Origin: Lutispora thermophila DSM 19022
GTDB taxonomy: Bacteria > Bacillota > Clostridia > Lutisporales > Lutisporaceae
Length of the DNA stretch: 64,000 nucleotides
Direction: 5' to 3'
NCBI RefSeq assembly: GCF_900142105.1
Contig: NZ_FQZS01000008.1
Span: forward strand, 1 to 64,000
A model generated the notes under the pieces. The model was given only the letters and a program-made list of their open reading frames with translations. It had not been told where the DNA came from and did not search any database. The translations under genes and the position numbers were made by a program. This document shows, piece by piece, positions 8,980-18,216 of this stretch (position 1 is its first letter; the number at the start of each line of letters is the position of its first letter).

Positions 8980-9350
8980 TTATCGGTGAAAGTACATAAG
9001 GGGCTAATATTCCAAGAGACGCATCAGTTTCCATCTAAGAAAGCTATGCAAAAGATAGGTGATATTATTAAATCGTATTCAACAATAGGACAAATTTGCC
9101 ACCGGATGTACAGCTGATGGTAAAGGTTCTCAATCGAAAGATAATTGGAATGAGGAATTACTATGGATTGAAGAATGCTGGAAAATATCTGAACAAGATA
9201 GGTTGGTATATCATTAAGAAGATTACATTATGATATAACCATAAAAGGCAGAATAAAAGACGGCATGCTCACATTTAAGAAATTCGGCAAATGATTTACA
9301 GAAATGGCTTACAAAACCTTGTGGTTTGATGAATGCTGAAGGAAGAAGAA
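8980..9350 (+). pseudogene. Relic of a group II intron reverse transcriptase/maturase C-terminus
   Basis: Two short reading frames together recreate the end of an intron-encoded maturase. One frame (about 8989-9117) contains FPSKKAMQKIGDIIKSYS, a typical post-RT segment. After a frameshift near 9095 another frame reads LPPDVQLMVKVLNRKIIGM, then RNYYGLKNAGKYLNKIGWYI and IIKKITL (about 9096-9232), the characteristic maturase (domain X) signature. After its stop, basic remnants such as HKRQNKRRHAHI follow. The fragment has several stops and shifts, no upstream RT palm motifs and no recognisable domain V downstream, so it is a decayed remnant. It lies right after the terminator at 8923-8951, a location favoured by class C introns. 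Confidence 0.6.
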
Positions 9351-9481
9351 TATGGGAAAAAAATTAATTTTTTCACTGACCTACTCTACAAATGTCAACA
9401 GGTTGTGGGAAAGATATAATTTTGGTTATTTTTACTTATAAGGGAATAAATGTAATAATATGCATTAGGAACTTAAATTCA

Positions 9482-9540
9482 ACAAATGGATAAAATCATT
9501 CAAGATACTATTATACCTGTGAAATAAAATATCCATTTGT
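9482..9540. repeat. Inverted repeat upstream of the surface-protein gene
   Basis: ACAAATGGATA (9482-9492) and TATCCATTTGT (9530-9540) form an 11-bp perfect inverted repeat with a 37-nt AT-rich loop, 43 bp upstream of the start at 9583. It could shape the 5' untranslated region or be a regulator site. No known riboswitch motif is visible. The rest of 9351-9582 shows nothing recognisable. Confidence 0.45.
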
Positions 9541-9582
9541 ATTTTAAAGGAAACAAATGATTAAAGAGGAAGAGGGATCAAA

Positions 9583-9942
9583 ATGAAAAAGAAAAAAGAT
9601 TATGAAATTTTGTCTTTATTTTTAGCTTTTACAATCATTTTCAGTATCGTAACCACGGGGCTTATAACCGCATATGCAATGGAGGAGGCCTCAGAAAGCT
9701 ACCAGATTGCAACTGCTGAAAATGGCGAGGGCATAACCGTTGGAGAATTGTCTCCGGAAAACACAGTTGCAGATGCGGTATATGCTGTTGATGGTTCTGG
9801 TGATGATCCAAAGGGAATTATCACAGTTTTTGAAGAGCTTGTGGATGATATCCGCTGGCAAAATACCAGAAACCCAATACTTCCCGAAACAGTGAAGGGT
9901 ACTGTGAAAGGCAGGACTACGGATATATCCGTAACCTGGTAA
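9583..9942 (+). pseudogene. S-layer-homology surface protein, N-terminal fragment
   Basis: This is the 5' part (119 codons) of a secreted surface protein. A signal peptide is clear: five basic residues near the start, a hydrophobic core (FLAFTIIFSIVTTGLITA) and an AYAMEE cleavage region. An Ig-like (bacterial Ig group 4) segment follows and is cut by TAA at 9940-9942 after I-S-V-T-W. Reading on in the same frame gives A-D-H-D-Y-D-P-D-N-P and I-Y-V-F-T-A, the normal continuation of such a domain, so one nonsense codon separates this piece from the rest (to 11838). The start ATG follows a GAGGAAGAGG ribosome-binding site. Confidence 0.75.
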
Positions 9943-9987
9943 GCTGACCATGATTATGACCCAGACAATCCCGAATCAGGGATTTAT

Positions 9988-11838
9988 GTGTTTACCGCAA
10001 AGGTAGGAGAGAGTTGTATTCTTGCTGATGATGTGGAACTTCCTCGCATAACGGTATACATTCCAAAAGAAAAGAAAATGATGTTGTTTATGGCGGGCTC
10101 CGCCTCCCAGAGGGACCCTCTTGTAATCACCACAGGGGCCCAACTCTCTGAGATTGCCAACTTGGTCAATATGGGTAGGCTGGAAAGCTTTATACTCAAT
10201 GATAGCAGTGCTACAGTTTATTTGAAGTTGGGAAATGACATAGACCTTTCCGCTTATAGCACAGGTGAGGGTTGGATGCCCATTGGAACGAGTAGTAAGC
10301 CATTCAAGGGTCACTTTGATGGCAACAACAAAAGTATAACCGGATTGAAGGTTAACCGTCCCTGGTATGATTACATGGGTTTGTTCGGATGTATCGATGG
10401 TAGAACGGTAAAAAATGTAAGTTTAACCAGTGTGAACATATATGGTAAAAATTATGTCGGCGGCCTGGGGGGAAAAACAAGCGGTACAGTGCAGTGTTGC
10501 TATGCCGATGGTGTTGTCAACGGCAGCGGTAATTCAACCACCGGACGTGTAGCCGGCAATTGGGAAGTAGATGTCTGGGATAGCAGCATAGCCTGGATTT
10601 TTGAGAAAGACAAGCTTCCAATTCTCCGTAATCTACCCGGGCAGTCCGGCAATGGAAGCCTGTACCTGACTAAGAGGGACATTACAAGGGCTGAAGTGGA
10701 AACTACAAACAAGCAGCCGGTGAACATTTCCGGTATAACCATGACAGGAGGAGTATATAACGGTAAATCCTATGGCTATAAGGGAACACCGGTATTCAAT
10801 CTAGTCTCCGATGGTTCGTCGATAAATATAGAAAACTTTACGGTGCTGTACCAATCCACAGATGGTGGAGGCTATTCATCACCAACGGCTCCTACCGATG
10901 CAGGAGAATATTTGCTGACTATCTCCATACCGGAGGGAGATGACATACATTATACAGGCAGCCAAAGCTACTTCTTCAGTATCCAAAAGCGTTCGGTGAC
11001 CGTCAAGGCTAATGATATGACCATGACCGCTGGGGAAAGATTGCCCAGTTTTACCTATACAGTGAAAGGAGAACTCAAGGGTGATACTGAGCTGGTGGGA
11101 ATACCTGCACTTATATGTAAGGCAGATGGAAGTACAGAAGGCACCATAATGAGGATTGTGCTCAAAGTGGAAAAGGCCCCCAATGCCTCAGGAGAATTAG
11201 ATGTGATAAGCAACAGCATCTATGACCCGGTAACAGGAAGAATTGGCTTTACCACAAAGCATTTCTCCCTGTATGCTGTAGGCTACAACAAGGTAAACTT
11301 CAAGGATGTGGCAGAAAATGCATGGTACAGCAAGGCTGTCACTTTTATATCCACAAGGAGGATAAGTACAGGCACGGGAGACGGCAACTTCAATGCCGGA
11401 GCAAATCTGACCCGAGGGCAATTCATGGTAATGCTCATGAAGGCATATGGAATAGCTCCTGATATAGACATTAAAGACAATTTTGAGGACGTAGGAGATA
11501 CCTATTACACCGGCTATCTTGCAACGGCAAAACGGTTAAACATAGCCAGAGGTATTGGAAATAACATGTTCGGGCCGGAAAAAGAAATTACTCATCAAGA
11601 AATGGCAACTCTGCTGTACAATGGACTGAAAGCCATAGGAAGATTGCCGGAAAGGACTGACAGCAGATACATATCATCCTTTGATGATGCAAACAGTGTT
11701 GCACCATGGACCTATGAGGCCATGAAGCATCTTGTGGAAGTGGGAATCATGAGAGGAAACGAAGGCAGACTCAACCCCAATGGTATGACTACCAGAGGGG
11801 AAATGGCCCAAGTGCTATATAATCTGCTTATGAGATAG
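9988..11838 (+). pseudogene. S-layer-homology surface protein, main C-terminal part
   Basis: In-frame continuation of the gene that begins at 9583; 9988 is a GTG without a ribosome-binding site and is not a convincing independent start. In order the product would have the end of an Ig-like domain, a GLUG-like beta-helix region (FKGHFDGNNKSITGLKV and YMGLFGCIDG), an MBG/YDG-type domain (YNGKSYGYKGTPVFNL, then AGEYLLTISI), a short linker (HFSLYAVGYNKVNFKDV) and three SLH domains over the last 190 residues (TRGQFMVML, THQEMATLL and TRGEMAQVL). SLH domains bind secondary cell-wall polymers. The GLUG and MBG parts look shorter than usual, suggesting earlier internal deletions. Readthrough would give a 751-residue protein. 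Confidence 0.75.
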
Positions 11839-11885
11839 GCAGGTAAAATCAACCTTTGAAAACTCGGTTGGTGACTGGAATTAAG

Positions 11886-11940
11886 AAAGGATGATGTAGC
11901 TATGTTCAATTAGCTGTATCATCCTTTTTGTATGTTTTTT
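11886..11940 (+). terminator. Terminator after the SLH surface gene
   Basis: AAGGATGAT with TAGCT (11887-11900) pairs with AGCT and ATCATCCTT (11912-11925), followed by TTTTTG and a second T-run. It sits 48 bp after the stop codon. Confidence 0.8.
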
Positions 11941-12272
11941 TATGAAATCACTTAAAATGAAGGGATAGTATTATATGAGAGATATGGGGAAGTGGTAAAA
12001 ATTAATTTCCCAACTCTTCCTCATCAAGTTTATCCACAACTATTGTATTGTTTTCTGACTATATGATGAGAGGTGACTTTTATTGGAAAAATAAGATAAT
12101 GAAGGATTCCTGAGTAACAAAACCTATGAAGCAACCTTTTTTGTTATATTTTAATATATAAAAAAGGAAAAATAGGAAAAATGTCGAAGTAGATGGATAT
12201 GTATAAAAATTAGCAAATGCAGAATATAAACAATATTTATGCAACAATCTGTGCAACAAAGGAGGATTATAT
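11941..12272. other. Intergenic region without a recognised gene
   Basis: No gene, structured RNA or clear promoter was found here. The only named motif is a single consensus DnaA box, TTATCCACA (12030-12038), which is likely fortuitous. The 3' end carries the AAAGGAGG ribosome-binding site of the chemoreceptor gene. Confidence 0.5.
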
Positions 12273-14126
12273 ATGAGGAGGATATTTAGTAAAAAAGTTG
12301 CCAAGAAGAGACAAATGAAACTGAAACCTTTGAAAATCAATTTCAGGAGTGAAAGGCCTGTTAATCCCATTAAGGCTATTAAGGAAAGGCTCCCAAGACA
12401 AAAGGGTTTTAAAGCAAAACAAGGGAGAAAAATGACCATAAGGAGGAAGCTTGTATATGCTTTTGTTATCTTGAATGTACTGATTTTTATTTCAGGCGTA
12501 AATAGTGTTTACAATATTGAAAAGCTAAAAAATCAGTTAAATGATTTATATGAAATACAACTTAAAGGTATTCAGTACATAAAGGATGCCCAGGTCAGCT
12601 TGATGTCTATGGGAGAAGACCGATATAATATCATAATGGCAACACACTCTGATGAGAGGTATACATATTCAAACAGTATAAAATCAATGATGGATAGATT
12701 TGAGTCAAGCTTGGCAGCCTATAAAGAAATTGAGACCAGTGAAGAGGGAAAGAAGAGAATCGCTGAAATAGAAAAATTCTGGAGTGAACTGAAAACCAAT
12801 GAAGATGTATTGATACAATCAGCTAACAAAAACCTCGTTGCATATGCAGAAGTACAGGCAAAGGCAAATCGTCTCCTATCAAACAGTATAGGAAAAGAGG
12901 TGGATGCTCTAATTGAATCAAAAAATCAATTAGCTTTAGAGGCTTATGAGGAATGCAACAAATTATATAAAGAAACAAGATTTGTTACAACTGCTATTAT
13001 TGCATTAAGCATACTTATAGGATTCTTCATATCATTGACCATGTCCCGCATGATTGGCAAGCCTATTGCTCAGATGGCCCATATAGCAAGGAATATTGCA
13101 GAAGGCAATTTGACAATAGAGTCTGTCGATGTGAAGAGCAATGATGAAATACGAGATCTGGCTGATTCATTCAATGCTATGATAAACAGCCTGCATGCGG
13201 TTATAAGCAATGTTCTCCAGGCCTCTGAAAAAGTGGCGGTATCAAGCCAGCAGCTATCATTTTCGTCTCAGCAGACCACAACAGCAGCAGAAGAAGTGGC
13301 TTCAACCATAAATCAGCTGGCTTCAGGAGCTGGAAAACAAGCGGAAGATGCATCACAGGCAAGCGGGATGGTGAACCAGATTGCCGAAAGCATACAACAG
13401 GTTGCCGAAAATGCTAATTCTGCCGCAATGGCAAGCACAAATATTATAAAAGAGGCAAACAATGGGCTAAATGAAGCAAAGAAAGCTGTAGAGAAAATAC
13501 AATACATCCAAAAGGTTACGGAAGAATCTTCTGAAAGCGTGAAGGCATTGGGCAATGAATCCAGCAAAATAGGTGAAATTGTAGAAGTTATTAAGGAAAT
13601 AGCAGGCCAAACGAATCTATTGGCATTAAATGCAGCCATTGAAGCAGCAAGAGCGGGTGAAGCGGGGAAAGGCTTCGCGGTGGTGGCCGATGAGGTGAGA
13701 AAACTGGCAGAAGAATCCTCATCATCGGCGGTACAGATTGCAAACCTCATAGGAAACATTCAAAATGAAACCAATAAGGTAATAGATATAATGAGTGCCG
13801 TTACAAATGAAGTTTCTGATGGAGTAGAAGCTGTTAACAGAGCAGGAAACTCCTTTGAAAACATATTTAACCATATAAACAACATTACAAGTCAGATACA
13901 AGAGTTGAGCGCGTCAGTGCAGCAGGTAGCTGAAGGCAGCAGAAGCATGAATGAATCCATAGAAAGCATAGCATCCATTGCTGAGGAAACTGCTGCTTCA
14001 AGCGAAGAAATAAGCGCAGCTTCGGAAGAACAGACAGCTGCCATGGAGGAGATAGCCAATATGGCTAAGGAACTATCAAAGCTGGCTGAAGAGTTACAGA
14101 GTAATGTGGCAGGGTTCAGATTGTAA
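12273..14126 (+). CDS. Methyl-accepting chemotaxis protein with 4-helix-bundle sensor
   Basis: A 617-residue transmembrane chemoreceptor. An unusual, very basic cytoplasmic N-terminus of about 54 residues precedes the first membrane helix (about 57-75, [17 protein letters not shown]). The extracytoplasmic part (about 76-238) is all-helical and resembles the 4HB_MCP sensor. The second membrane helix is near 239-258, a HAMP domain follows ([18 protein letters not shown]), and the MCP signalling domain has its hairpin tip near residue 445 ([19 protein letters not shown]). The long Ala/Ser/Glu-rich coiled coil carries likely methylation sites. The ligand is unknown. ATG follows AAAGGAGG. No che genes are nearby, so it acts with a remote chemotaxis cluster. 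Confidence 0.93.
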   Translation: MRRIFSKKVAKKRQMKLKPLKINFRSERPVNPIKAIKERLPRQKGFKAKQGRKMTIRRKLVYAFVILNVLIFISGVNSVYNIEKLKNQLNDLYEIQLKGIQYIKDAQVSLMSMGEDRYNIIMATHSDERYTYSNSIKSMMDRFESSLAAYKEIETSEEGKKRIAEIEKFWSELKTNEDVLIQSANKNLVAYAEVQAKANRLLSNSIGKEVDALIESKNQLALEAYEECNKLYKETRFVTTAIIALSILIGFFISLTMSRMIGKPIAQMAHIARNIAEGNLTIESVDVKSNDEIRDLADSFNAMINSLHAVISNVLQASEKVAVSSQQLSFSSQQTTTAAEEVASTINQLASGAGKQAEDASQASGMVNQIAESIQQVAENANSAAMASTNIIKEANNGLNEAKKAVEKIQYIQKVTEESSESVKALGNESSKIGEIVEVIKEIAGQTNLLALNAAIEAARAGEAGKGFAVVADEVRKLAEESSSSAVQIANLIGNIQNETNKVIDIMSAVTNEVSDGVEAVNRAGNSFENIFNHINNITSQIQELSASVQQVAEGSRSMNESIESIASIAEETAASSEEISAASEEQTAAMEEIANMAKELSKLAEELQSNVAGFRL

Positions 14127-14161
14127 ATTATGACTGAAAAAAACGTTGATAATACAAATAA

Positions 14162-14199
14162 AAATAACGGAGTAAATGAAGACTCCGTTATTTTTATTT
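14162..14199 (+). terminator. Terminator after the chemoreceptor gene
   Basis: AAATAACGGAGT (14162-14173) and ACTCCGTTATTT (14182-14193) form a 12-bp perfect stem with a T-rich tail, 35 bp past the stop. Confidence 0.9.
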
Positions 14200-14209
14200 A
14201 TAATGTTTA

Positions 14210-14238
14210 GAAAGTATAAATTCTTAATTTATACTTTC
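14210..14238. repeat. Perfect palindrome between convergent genes
   Basis: Thirteen-base arms GAAAGTATAAATT and AATTTATACTTTC flank CTT. The AT-rich stem has no T-run on either side, so its role as a terminator is doubtful. It lies between the chemoreceptor terminator and the hairpin repeat at 14252. Confidence 0.5.
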
Positions 14239-14251
14239 AGTTAAAATCATT

Positions 14252-14306
14252 TCAAGAAAGGCTCTACCTTGATTGTTATAGAAACGCTTTTGAAGGAAGC
14301 CTTTCT
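14252..14306. repeat. Dispersed hairpin repeat, copy A
   Basis: AAGAAAGGCT (14254-14263) pairs with AGCCTTTCT (14298-14306). Stem and loop are both similar to the element at 46895-46945 (shared CCTTGATTGTTA in the loop, AAGGAAGCCTTTCT at the end), so this is a copy of a repeat, not merely a terminator of similar shape. Its position 7 bp after the dsdA stop means it may end dsdA transcription on the minus strand. Confidence 0.65.
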
Positions 14307-14312
14307 ATTTCT

Positions 14313-15632
14313 TTATCGTATGCTCTTTCCTTTGTGGTAGTAGCTCATCATTATGGTATCAGGCACCATGCTTCCTCCGGTAGCCCATACAATATGACAA
14401 GCATTATCCATCTTGCTGTGCAGATTCATAGAATCTATATATTCTTTGCCTTCAGGGCTTGACATAAGCCATGCCGGTCCGTCAAAGCCTGCAGCAGCAG
14501 AAGGTTCTATGAAAATATTTTCCGAATCTGCAAGCATGGAGAGATATTTATAAAGTTTATTATCCTCTATGGTAAATATTCCGCTTAAAATAGCTTCCAT
14601 GATTTTTCCAACAAAGCCGGATGGCCTTCCCACTGCAAGACCGTCGGCTTCAGTTATATTGTCCAAACCGATGTCTTGAACCGATATTTTATCGTGGAGT
14701 CCGGTCATCATCCCTAACAACATGCAGGGAGCATGGGTAGGTTCTGCAAAGAAACAGTGTACATTGGGGCCATAGATCTGCTTTAATCCGAAGGTTACGC
14801 CACCAGGCCCTCCTCCTACTCCACATGGGAGATAGACAAACAGTGGATGATCCTCATCTACCTCAATTCCCATGTCTTTAAGCTGATTAGCCAACCTCAA
14901 TGCGGCTACGGAATACCCCATAAACAAGGCTTTGGAGTTTTCATCATCCACAAAATAGCTTAAAGGATCCATATTAGATTGCATTCTGCCTTCTTCAACT
15001 GCTTTGCTATAATCTGATTCATACTCTATGACGTTAACTCCTTTTCGTCTCAGCAGATCCTTTTTCCATTGTCTTGCATCAGCCGACATATGGACGTAAA
15101 CCTTGAATCCCAGAGCTGCGCTCATTATTCCTATACTTAATCCAAGATTGCCTGTAGACCCAACAGCAATCTTGTAGCGAGAGAAAAACTCTTTAAATCT
15201 GTCTTCCTTCAATATGCTATAATCGCTTTCATATGACAGCAAACCTTCTGAAAGGGCCAAATCCTCTGCATGCTTCAAAACTTCATATATGCCGCCTCTG
15301 GCCTTAATAGAGCCGGATATGGGCAGATGACTGTCGCATTTCAATAACAAGTTGCCTTTAATGGGACAATTCGAGTTTTTTTCCATCAGGCTTTTCATTT
15401 TGCCTATTTCCTTTAAAGGAGATTCAATTATACCCTTGGTTTCCTTAGTTTCAGGAAATGTTGCCTCTATATAAGGCGCAAAACGTTTAAGCCTTTCCTC
15501 TGCTTCAATAATGTTCTCAATTGTTAAATCTGCAATCTTATGAACATCAGCAGATTCATATTGAGGATTTAACCATAGGACTTCTTTAGCTTCTTTTACC
15601 TTTTCCATAAGGGGATGATCAGCATAACTCAT
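14313..15632 (-). CDS. dsdA: D-serine ammonia-lyase (D-serine dehydratase)
   Basis: A PLP enzyme of 439 residues (E. coli DsdA has 442) that converts D-serine to pyruvate and ammonia in the cytoplasm. The PLP lysine is Lys110 in SGSIKARGG, the phosphate-binding glycine loop is near residue 280 ([10 protein letters not shown]), and GSTGNLGLS is the fold-type II asparagine loop. The chosen ATG (15630-15632) has GGAGGG seven to twelve bases upstream; an in-frame ATG further up lies before this ribosome-binding site and overlaps the upstream gene's 3' end. It follows a DD-carboxypeptidase gene with a 25-bp gap, suggesting an operon that releases and degrades D-amino acids. Confidence 0.93.
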   Translation of the reverse strand: MSYADHPLMEKVKEAKEVLWLNPQYESADVHKIADLTIENIIEAEERLKRFAPYIEATFPETKETKGIIESPLKEIGKMKSLMEKNSNCPIKGNLLLKCDSHLPISGSIKARGGIYEVLKHAEDLALSEGLLSYESDYSILKEDRFKEFFSRYKIAVGSTGNLGLSIGIMSAALGFKVYVHMSADARQWKKDLLRRKGVNVIEYESDYSKAVEEGRMQSNMDPLSYFVDDENSKALFMGYSVAALRLANQLKDMGIEVDEDHPLFVYLPCGVGGGPGGVTFGLKQIYGPNVHCFFAEPTHAPCMLLGMMTGLHDKISVQDIGLDNITEADGLAVGRPSGFVGKIMEAILSGIFTIEDNKLYKYLSMLADSENIFIEPSAAAGFDGPAWLMSSPEGKEYIDSMNLHSKMDNACHIVWATGGSMVPDTIMMSYYHKGKSIR

Positions 15633-15657
15633 GATTGCAGCCCTCCTCAAATAATAT

Positions 15658-16866
15658 TTAGGCACCCAGTTTTACAACTAACAAATTGTCTTCTGCCGTA
15701 AGTTCCAAATATGAGAAATCCACATTGAGTCCGCTTTCCACCATGAAGTTTTGGTCCTTTTTCAGTAAAAGGAAAACATATTCTTCTTCGTTAGAAGCTT
15801 TAAAGTTTGTAAGTCTATTATTTTGCAGGCTTTCTACAACCTCCTCAAGACAATATCCTTTCGCTTTGGCATAAAGAGACAATGGTTTGCCAATGTATCT
15901 GTAATGCCAAGGTTCAAAGCTTATTCTTGTTTTCTCTACCTTTTCTTCCGGATATCTTGGTATGAAACCATAATCCCAGCAGTTTTCCATCAGCCATGCA
16001 TATTCCTCGGAATTATGAAATGTGCTGCCCTTAGGATATTTTGTGCTTAGTATATCTAATGCCATACCTGTCTGATGTTCACTGGTGCCAGGGTATGCAA
16101 CCACCTTGGAAGCTTCTTCGTAGGGATCTGCTACTCCGCTGTTCTTCCTCTCGTTATATCTGTAGTCAAATAAACTTTTCTGCTCCTGATAGGATCTATA
16201 TGTGCTGTTTAGTACAAAGCCTTTAATCCCATCTTCTGCTGCTTTATCAAGCATGACTTTTAAATTTTCAAGGGTGACCTTATCCAGCTTCATGCCTTTG
16301 CTGCTTAATATGGCTTGTACACCTTTTAAAGCTACAATATTGCCGTCGTTAAAGTTTTCAGGAATGGTATGATCCCTGTTTATTAGCCTTGAATGGATAT
16401 CCGGAGAGAGGCCAACCAAAGCATTTACGTATGAATTATTGTCTATTAAATGTAAGTATTTGGTGTCATCTATAGAAAGCTGAATTTTATTAACTGACCA
16501 ACCATTGTTATTGATAAAAAATACTTGTCCTAAGCTATAAACAGGATTGCTGCTTTCTTCATCTACTATAAGGGAGATGATTCCATTTTCATCAGGTTTA
16601 TTATCAATTAAATCCACATATATGTCTGATGAACCATAGTGTTTCATCAGCATAGTCTTTAGATCGTTTACACCTAAGTAAATCACGTTATCTTTTTTCT
16701 CAAGCTTTTTGGTTTCATCTCCAAGCTTAATTTTGTAACTATTGCTTTTAAATATGGACAGCAATGATATGTCTTTATTCTGAGCTGCAATTACAAATGA
16801 AAATGAGAGGACTAGCACAATGAATACCCCAATTAATATTAAGTTTTTAGATTTTTTATTCTTCAT
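15658..16866 (-). CDS. M15-family D-alanyl-D-alanine carboxypeptidase (VanY-like)
   Basis: A 402-residue envelope protein. One N-terminal membrane segment ([19 protein letters not shown]) acts as signal anchor. An unassigned region of about 150 residues precedes the peptidase domain, which carries STYRSYQEQ, the zinc motif [11 protein letters not shown] (His and Asp ligands) and the third ligand in EPWHYRYIG. These are the motifs of M15B carboxypeptidases, which trim the terminal D-Ala of peptidoglycan stems. A C-terminal extension of about 70 residues follows. The gene is upstream of dsdA on the same strand. D-serine dehydratase as partner raises the possibility that D-Ser-terminated stems are a substrate; this is inference. 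Confidence 0.88.
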   Translation of the reverse strand: MKNKKSKNLILIGVFIVLVLSFSFVIAAQNKDISLLSIFKSNSYKIKLGDETKKLEKKDNVIYLGVNDLKTMLMKHYGSSDIYVDLIDNKPDENGIISLIVDEESSNPVYSLGQVFFINNNGWSVNKIQLSIDDTKYLHLIDNNSYVNALVGLSPDIHSRLINRDHTIPENFNDGNIVALKGVQAILSSKGMKLDKVTLENLKVMLDKAAEDGIKGFVLNSTYRSYQEQKSLFDYRYNERKNSGVADPYEEASKVVAYPGTSEHQTGMALDILSTKYPKGSTFHNSEEYAWLMENCWDYGFIPRYPEEKVEKTRISFEPWHYRYIGKPLSLYAKAKGYCLEEVVESLQNNRLTNFKASNEEEYVFLLLKKDQNFMVESGLNVDFSYLELTAEDNLLVVKLGA

Positions 16867-17222
16867 GTTTAAACCCGCCTTTTATTTTTGTGTAGTTCAT
16901 AGGGAAAATAAATAACTTAAGGGTTAGCTTCCCATCATGGATTTGAACCAATTCTCAATGAAGAGAAGTTCAGGAACCCTCTGAATTATAAAATTGCTAA
17001 TCAGGTTGGTGCCGAATCTTTACTTTTTTTGATATTAAATTCAGCAGAAGATGTAAATCATTAATGCATACTTCTATATTTAAGCTTATCCCATATATTC
17101 TAGTTTAAGGTAACTTTAATGATCATGTCAATGGAAAGCTTGATATCATCTTAATGGTAATAATGCTATAATATATTTTGAGAGTAATTATAAAGGACAC
17201 ATTATTTTAGTGAGGTGTGTAT
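16867..17222. other. Divergent intergenic region without a recognised gene
   Basis: It separates the dsdA operon (minus) from the alarmone synthetase (plus). A TATAAT at 17167-17172 may be the -10 box of the synthetase gene, but no good -35 is placed before it. A frame open without a start (about 16937-17062) is short enough to be chance. No structured RNA was recognised. Confidence 0.5.
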
Positions 17223-18182
17223 ATGGAAGTTTTAGCTAAATTTCTGGAGCAATATATTAGGGATATAGATTACTATGAAAGAGCTTCAAAACTATGTGCA
17301 AATATATGTGAAAATGAGTTGGAAACAGCAGGTATTAGGGCTATTGTTACATATAGAGCCAAAAGACCTGATAAACTTAAGGATAAATTGATAAAAAGAA
17401 ATGAAAAACATAAATATAAGAATGTTCAGGAAATCCTGGAGGATATTGTTGATTTGGCGGGAGTAAGAATAGCCATATATTTCCCAGGGGATAAGGAGGA
17501 GGTTGAGAAGTTTATTAAATCCACATTCGAAGTTGTAGAAGTCAAGGAATTTCCACAGGATCAGGAGCCAAACGGCGGCTCAGGCATATACAAAAAGGTT
17601 TTTTCCGGATATCATGCAACTCACTATAGGGTAAGATTAAAGCCAGAGCATTATGGAGATGATATGAAGAATCACTGGGATGCATTGATTGAGATACAGA
17701 TAGCAACTGTTCTTATGCATGCATGGGCAGAGGTGGAGCACGACTTGGTATATAAACCTTTGAGCGGCAAACTTTCCACCGATGAATATGAAATATTGGA
17801 TGAGCTTAACGGACTCATATTATCAGGAGAAATCGCACTAAAACGGTTGCAAAAAGCATTTAATGAAAGGGTAAGCAAGCAGTCGGTGCCCTTTTCAAAC
17901 CATTTTGAATTGGCGGCCTTCATATATAACAGGATACAGGAGCTTTTCGGTAAGCAGGATGAAGAGATAACAATGGGCAGGGCGGATATATTGTTTAATT
18001 TTCTAAAAATTGCAGGTATGGATAAACCTGAAGACATAAATAAATATATTGAAAACATATCCATAAAGTCAGACCATGTAAACATAGTTCAGCAACTGGT
18101 GGAAATGATTCTTGAGGATAATCCTTCCTTAATAGAAGATTATCAGAAGAGCAAAGATATAACAGGAAAGGTAAGAGTTTGA
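17223..18182 (+). CDS. Stand-alone GTP pyrophosphokinase (RelA/SpoT synthetase domain)
   Basis: A 319-residue protein with a RelA/SpoT nucleotidyltransferase domain and no HD hydrolase, TGS or ACT domain, predicted to make (p)ppGpp or a related alarmone from ATP and GTP/GDP. Visible motifs are the basic ATP-binding segment (YRAKRPDKLKDKLIKR), EDIVDLAGVRIAIYF with the metal-binding Asp, GYHATHYRV, and EIQIATVLMHAWAEVEHDL. The C-terminal 130 residues are helical. It is longer than RelP/RelQ-type small synthetases (about 210-230). Start ATG 17223 follows GAGGTG; the in-frame GTG six bases earlier lies in that site. No antitoxin-like gene is adjacent, so a toxic ToxSAS role is not supported. Confidence 0.87.
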   Translation: MEVLAKFLEQYIRDIDYYERASKLCANICENELETAGIRAIVTYRAKRPDKLKDKLIKRNEKHKYKNVQEILEDIVDLAGVRIAIYFPGDKEEVEKFIKSTFEVVEVKEFPQDQEPNGGSGIYKKVFSGYHATHYRVRLKPEHYGDDMKNHWDALIEIQIATVLMHAWAEVEHDLVYKPLSGKLSTDEYEILDELNGLILSGEIALKRLQKAFNERVSKQSVPFSNHFELAAFIYNRIQELFGKQDEEITMGRADILFNFLKIAGMDKPEDINKYIENISIKSDHVNIVQQLVEMILEDNPSLIEDYQKSKDITGKVRV

Positions 18183-18216
18183 TATAATAATAGCAATAAT
18201 TATTGATAAATGGGTG

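Noticed and set aside
12030-12038. Consensus DnaA box TTATCCACA
   Set aside because: A single box without clustering, dnaA/dnaN neighbours or an AT-rich unwinding element is expected by chance in 64 kb of AT-rich DNA.
13313-13759. 148-codon open frame antisense to the chemoreceptor gene
   Set aside because: It mirrors the low-complexity Ala/Ser/Glu coding of the signalling domain, has no ribosome-binding site and no independent promoter.
16937-17062. 43-codon frame without a start in the gap before the alarmone synthetase
   Set aside because: Its length is compatible with chance, it has no start or ribosome-binding site, and no family resemblance was seen.
17223-18182. ToxSAS-type toxin-antitoxin pair
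   Set aside because: No small antitoxin gene overlaps or abuts the synthetase gene on either side.
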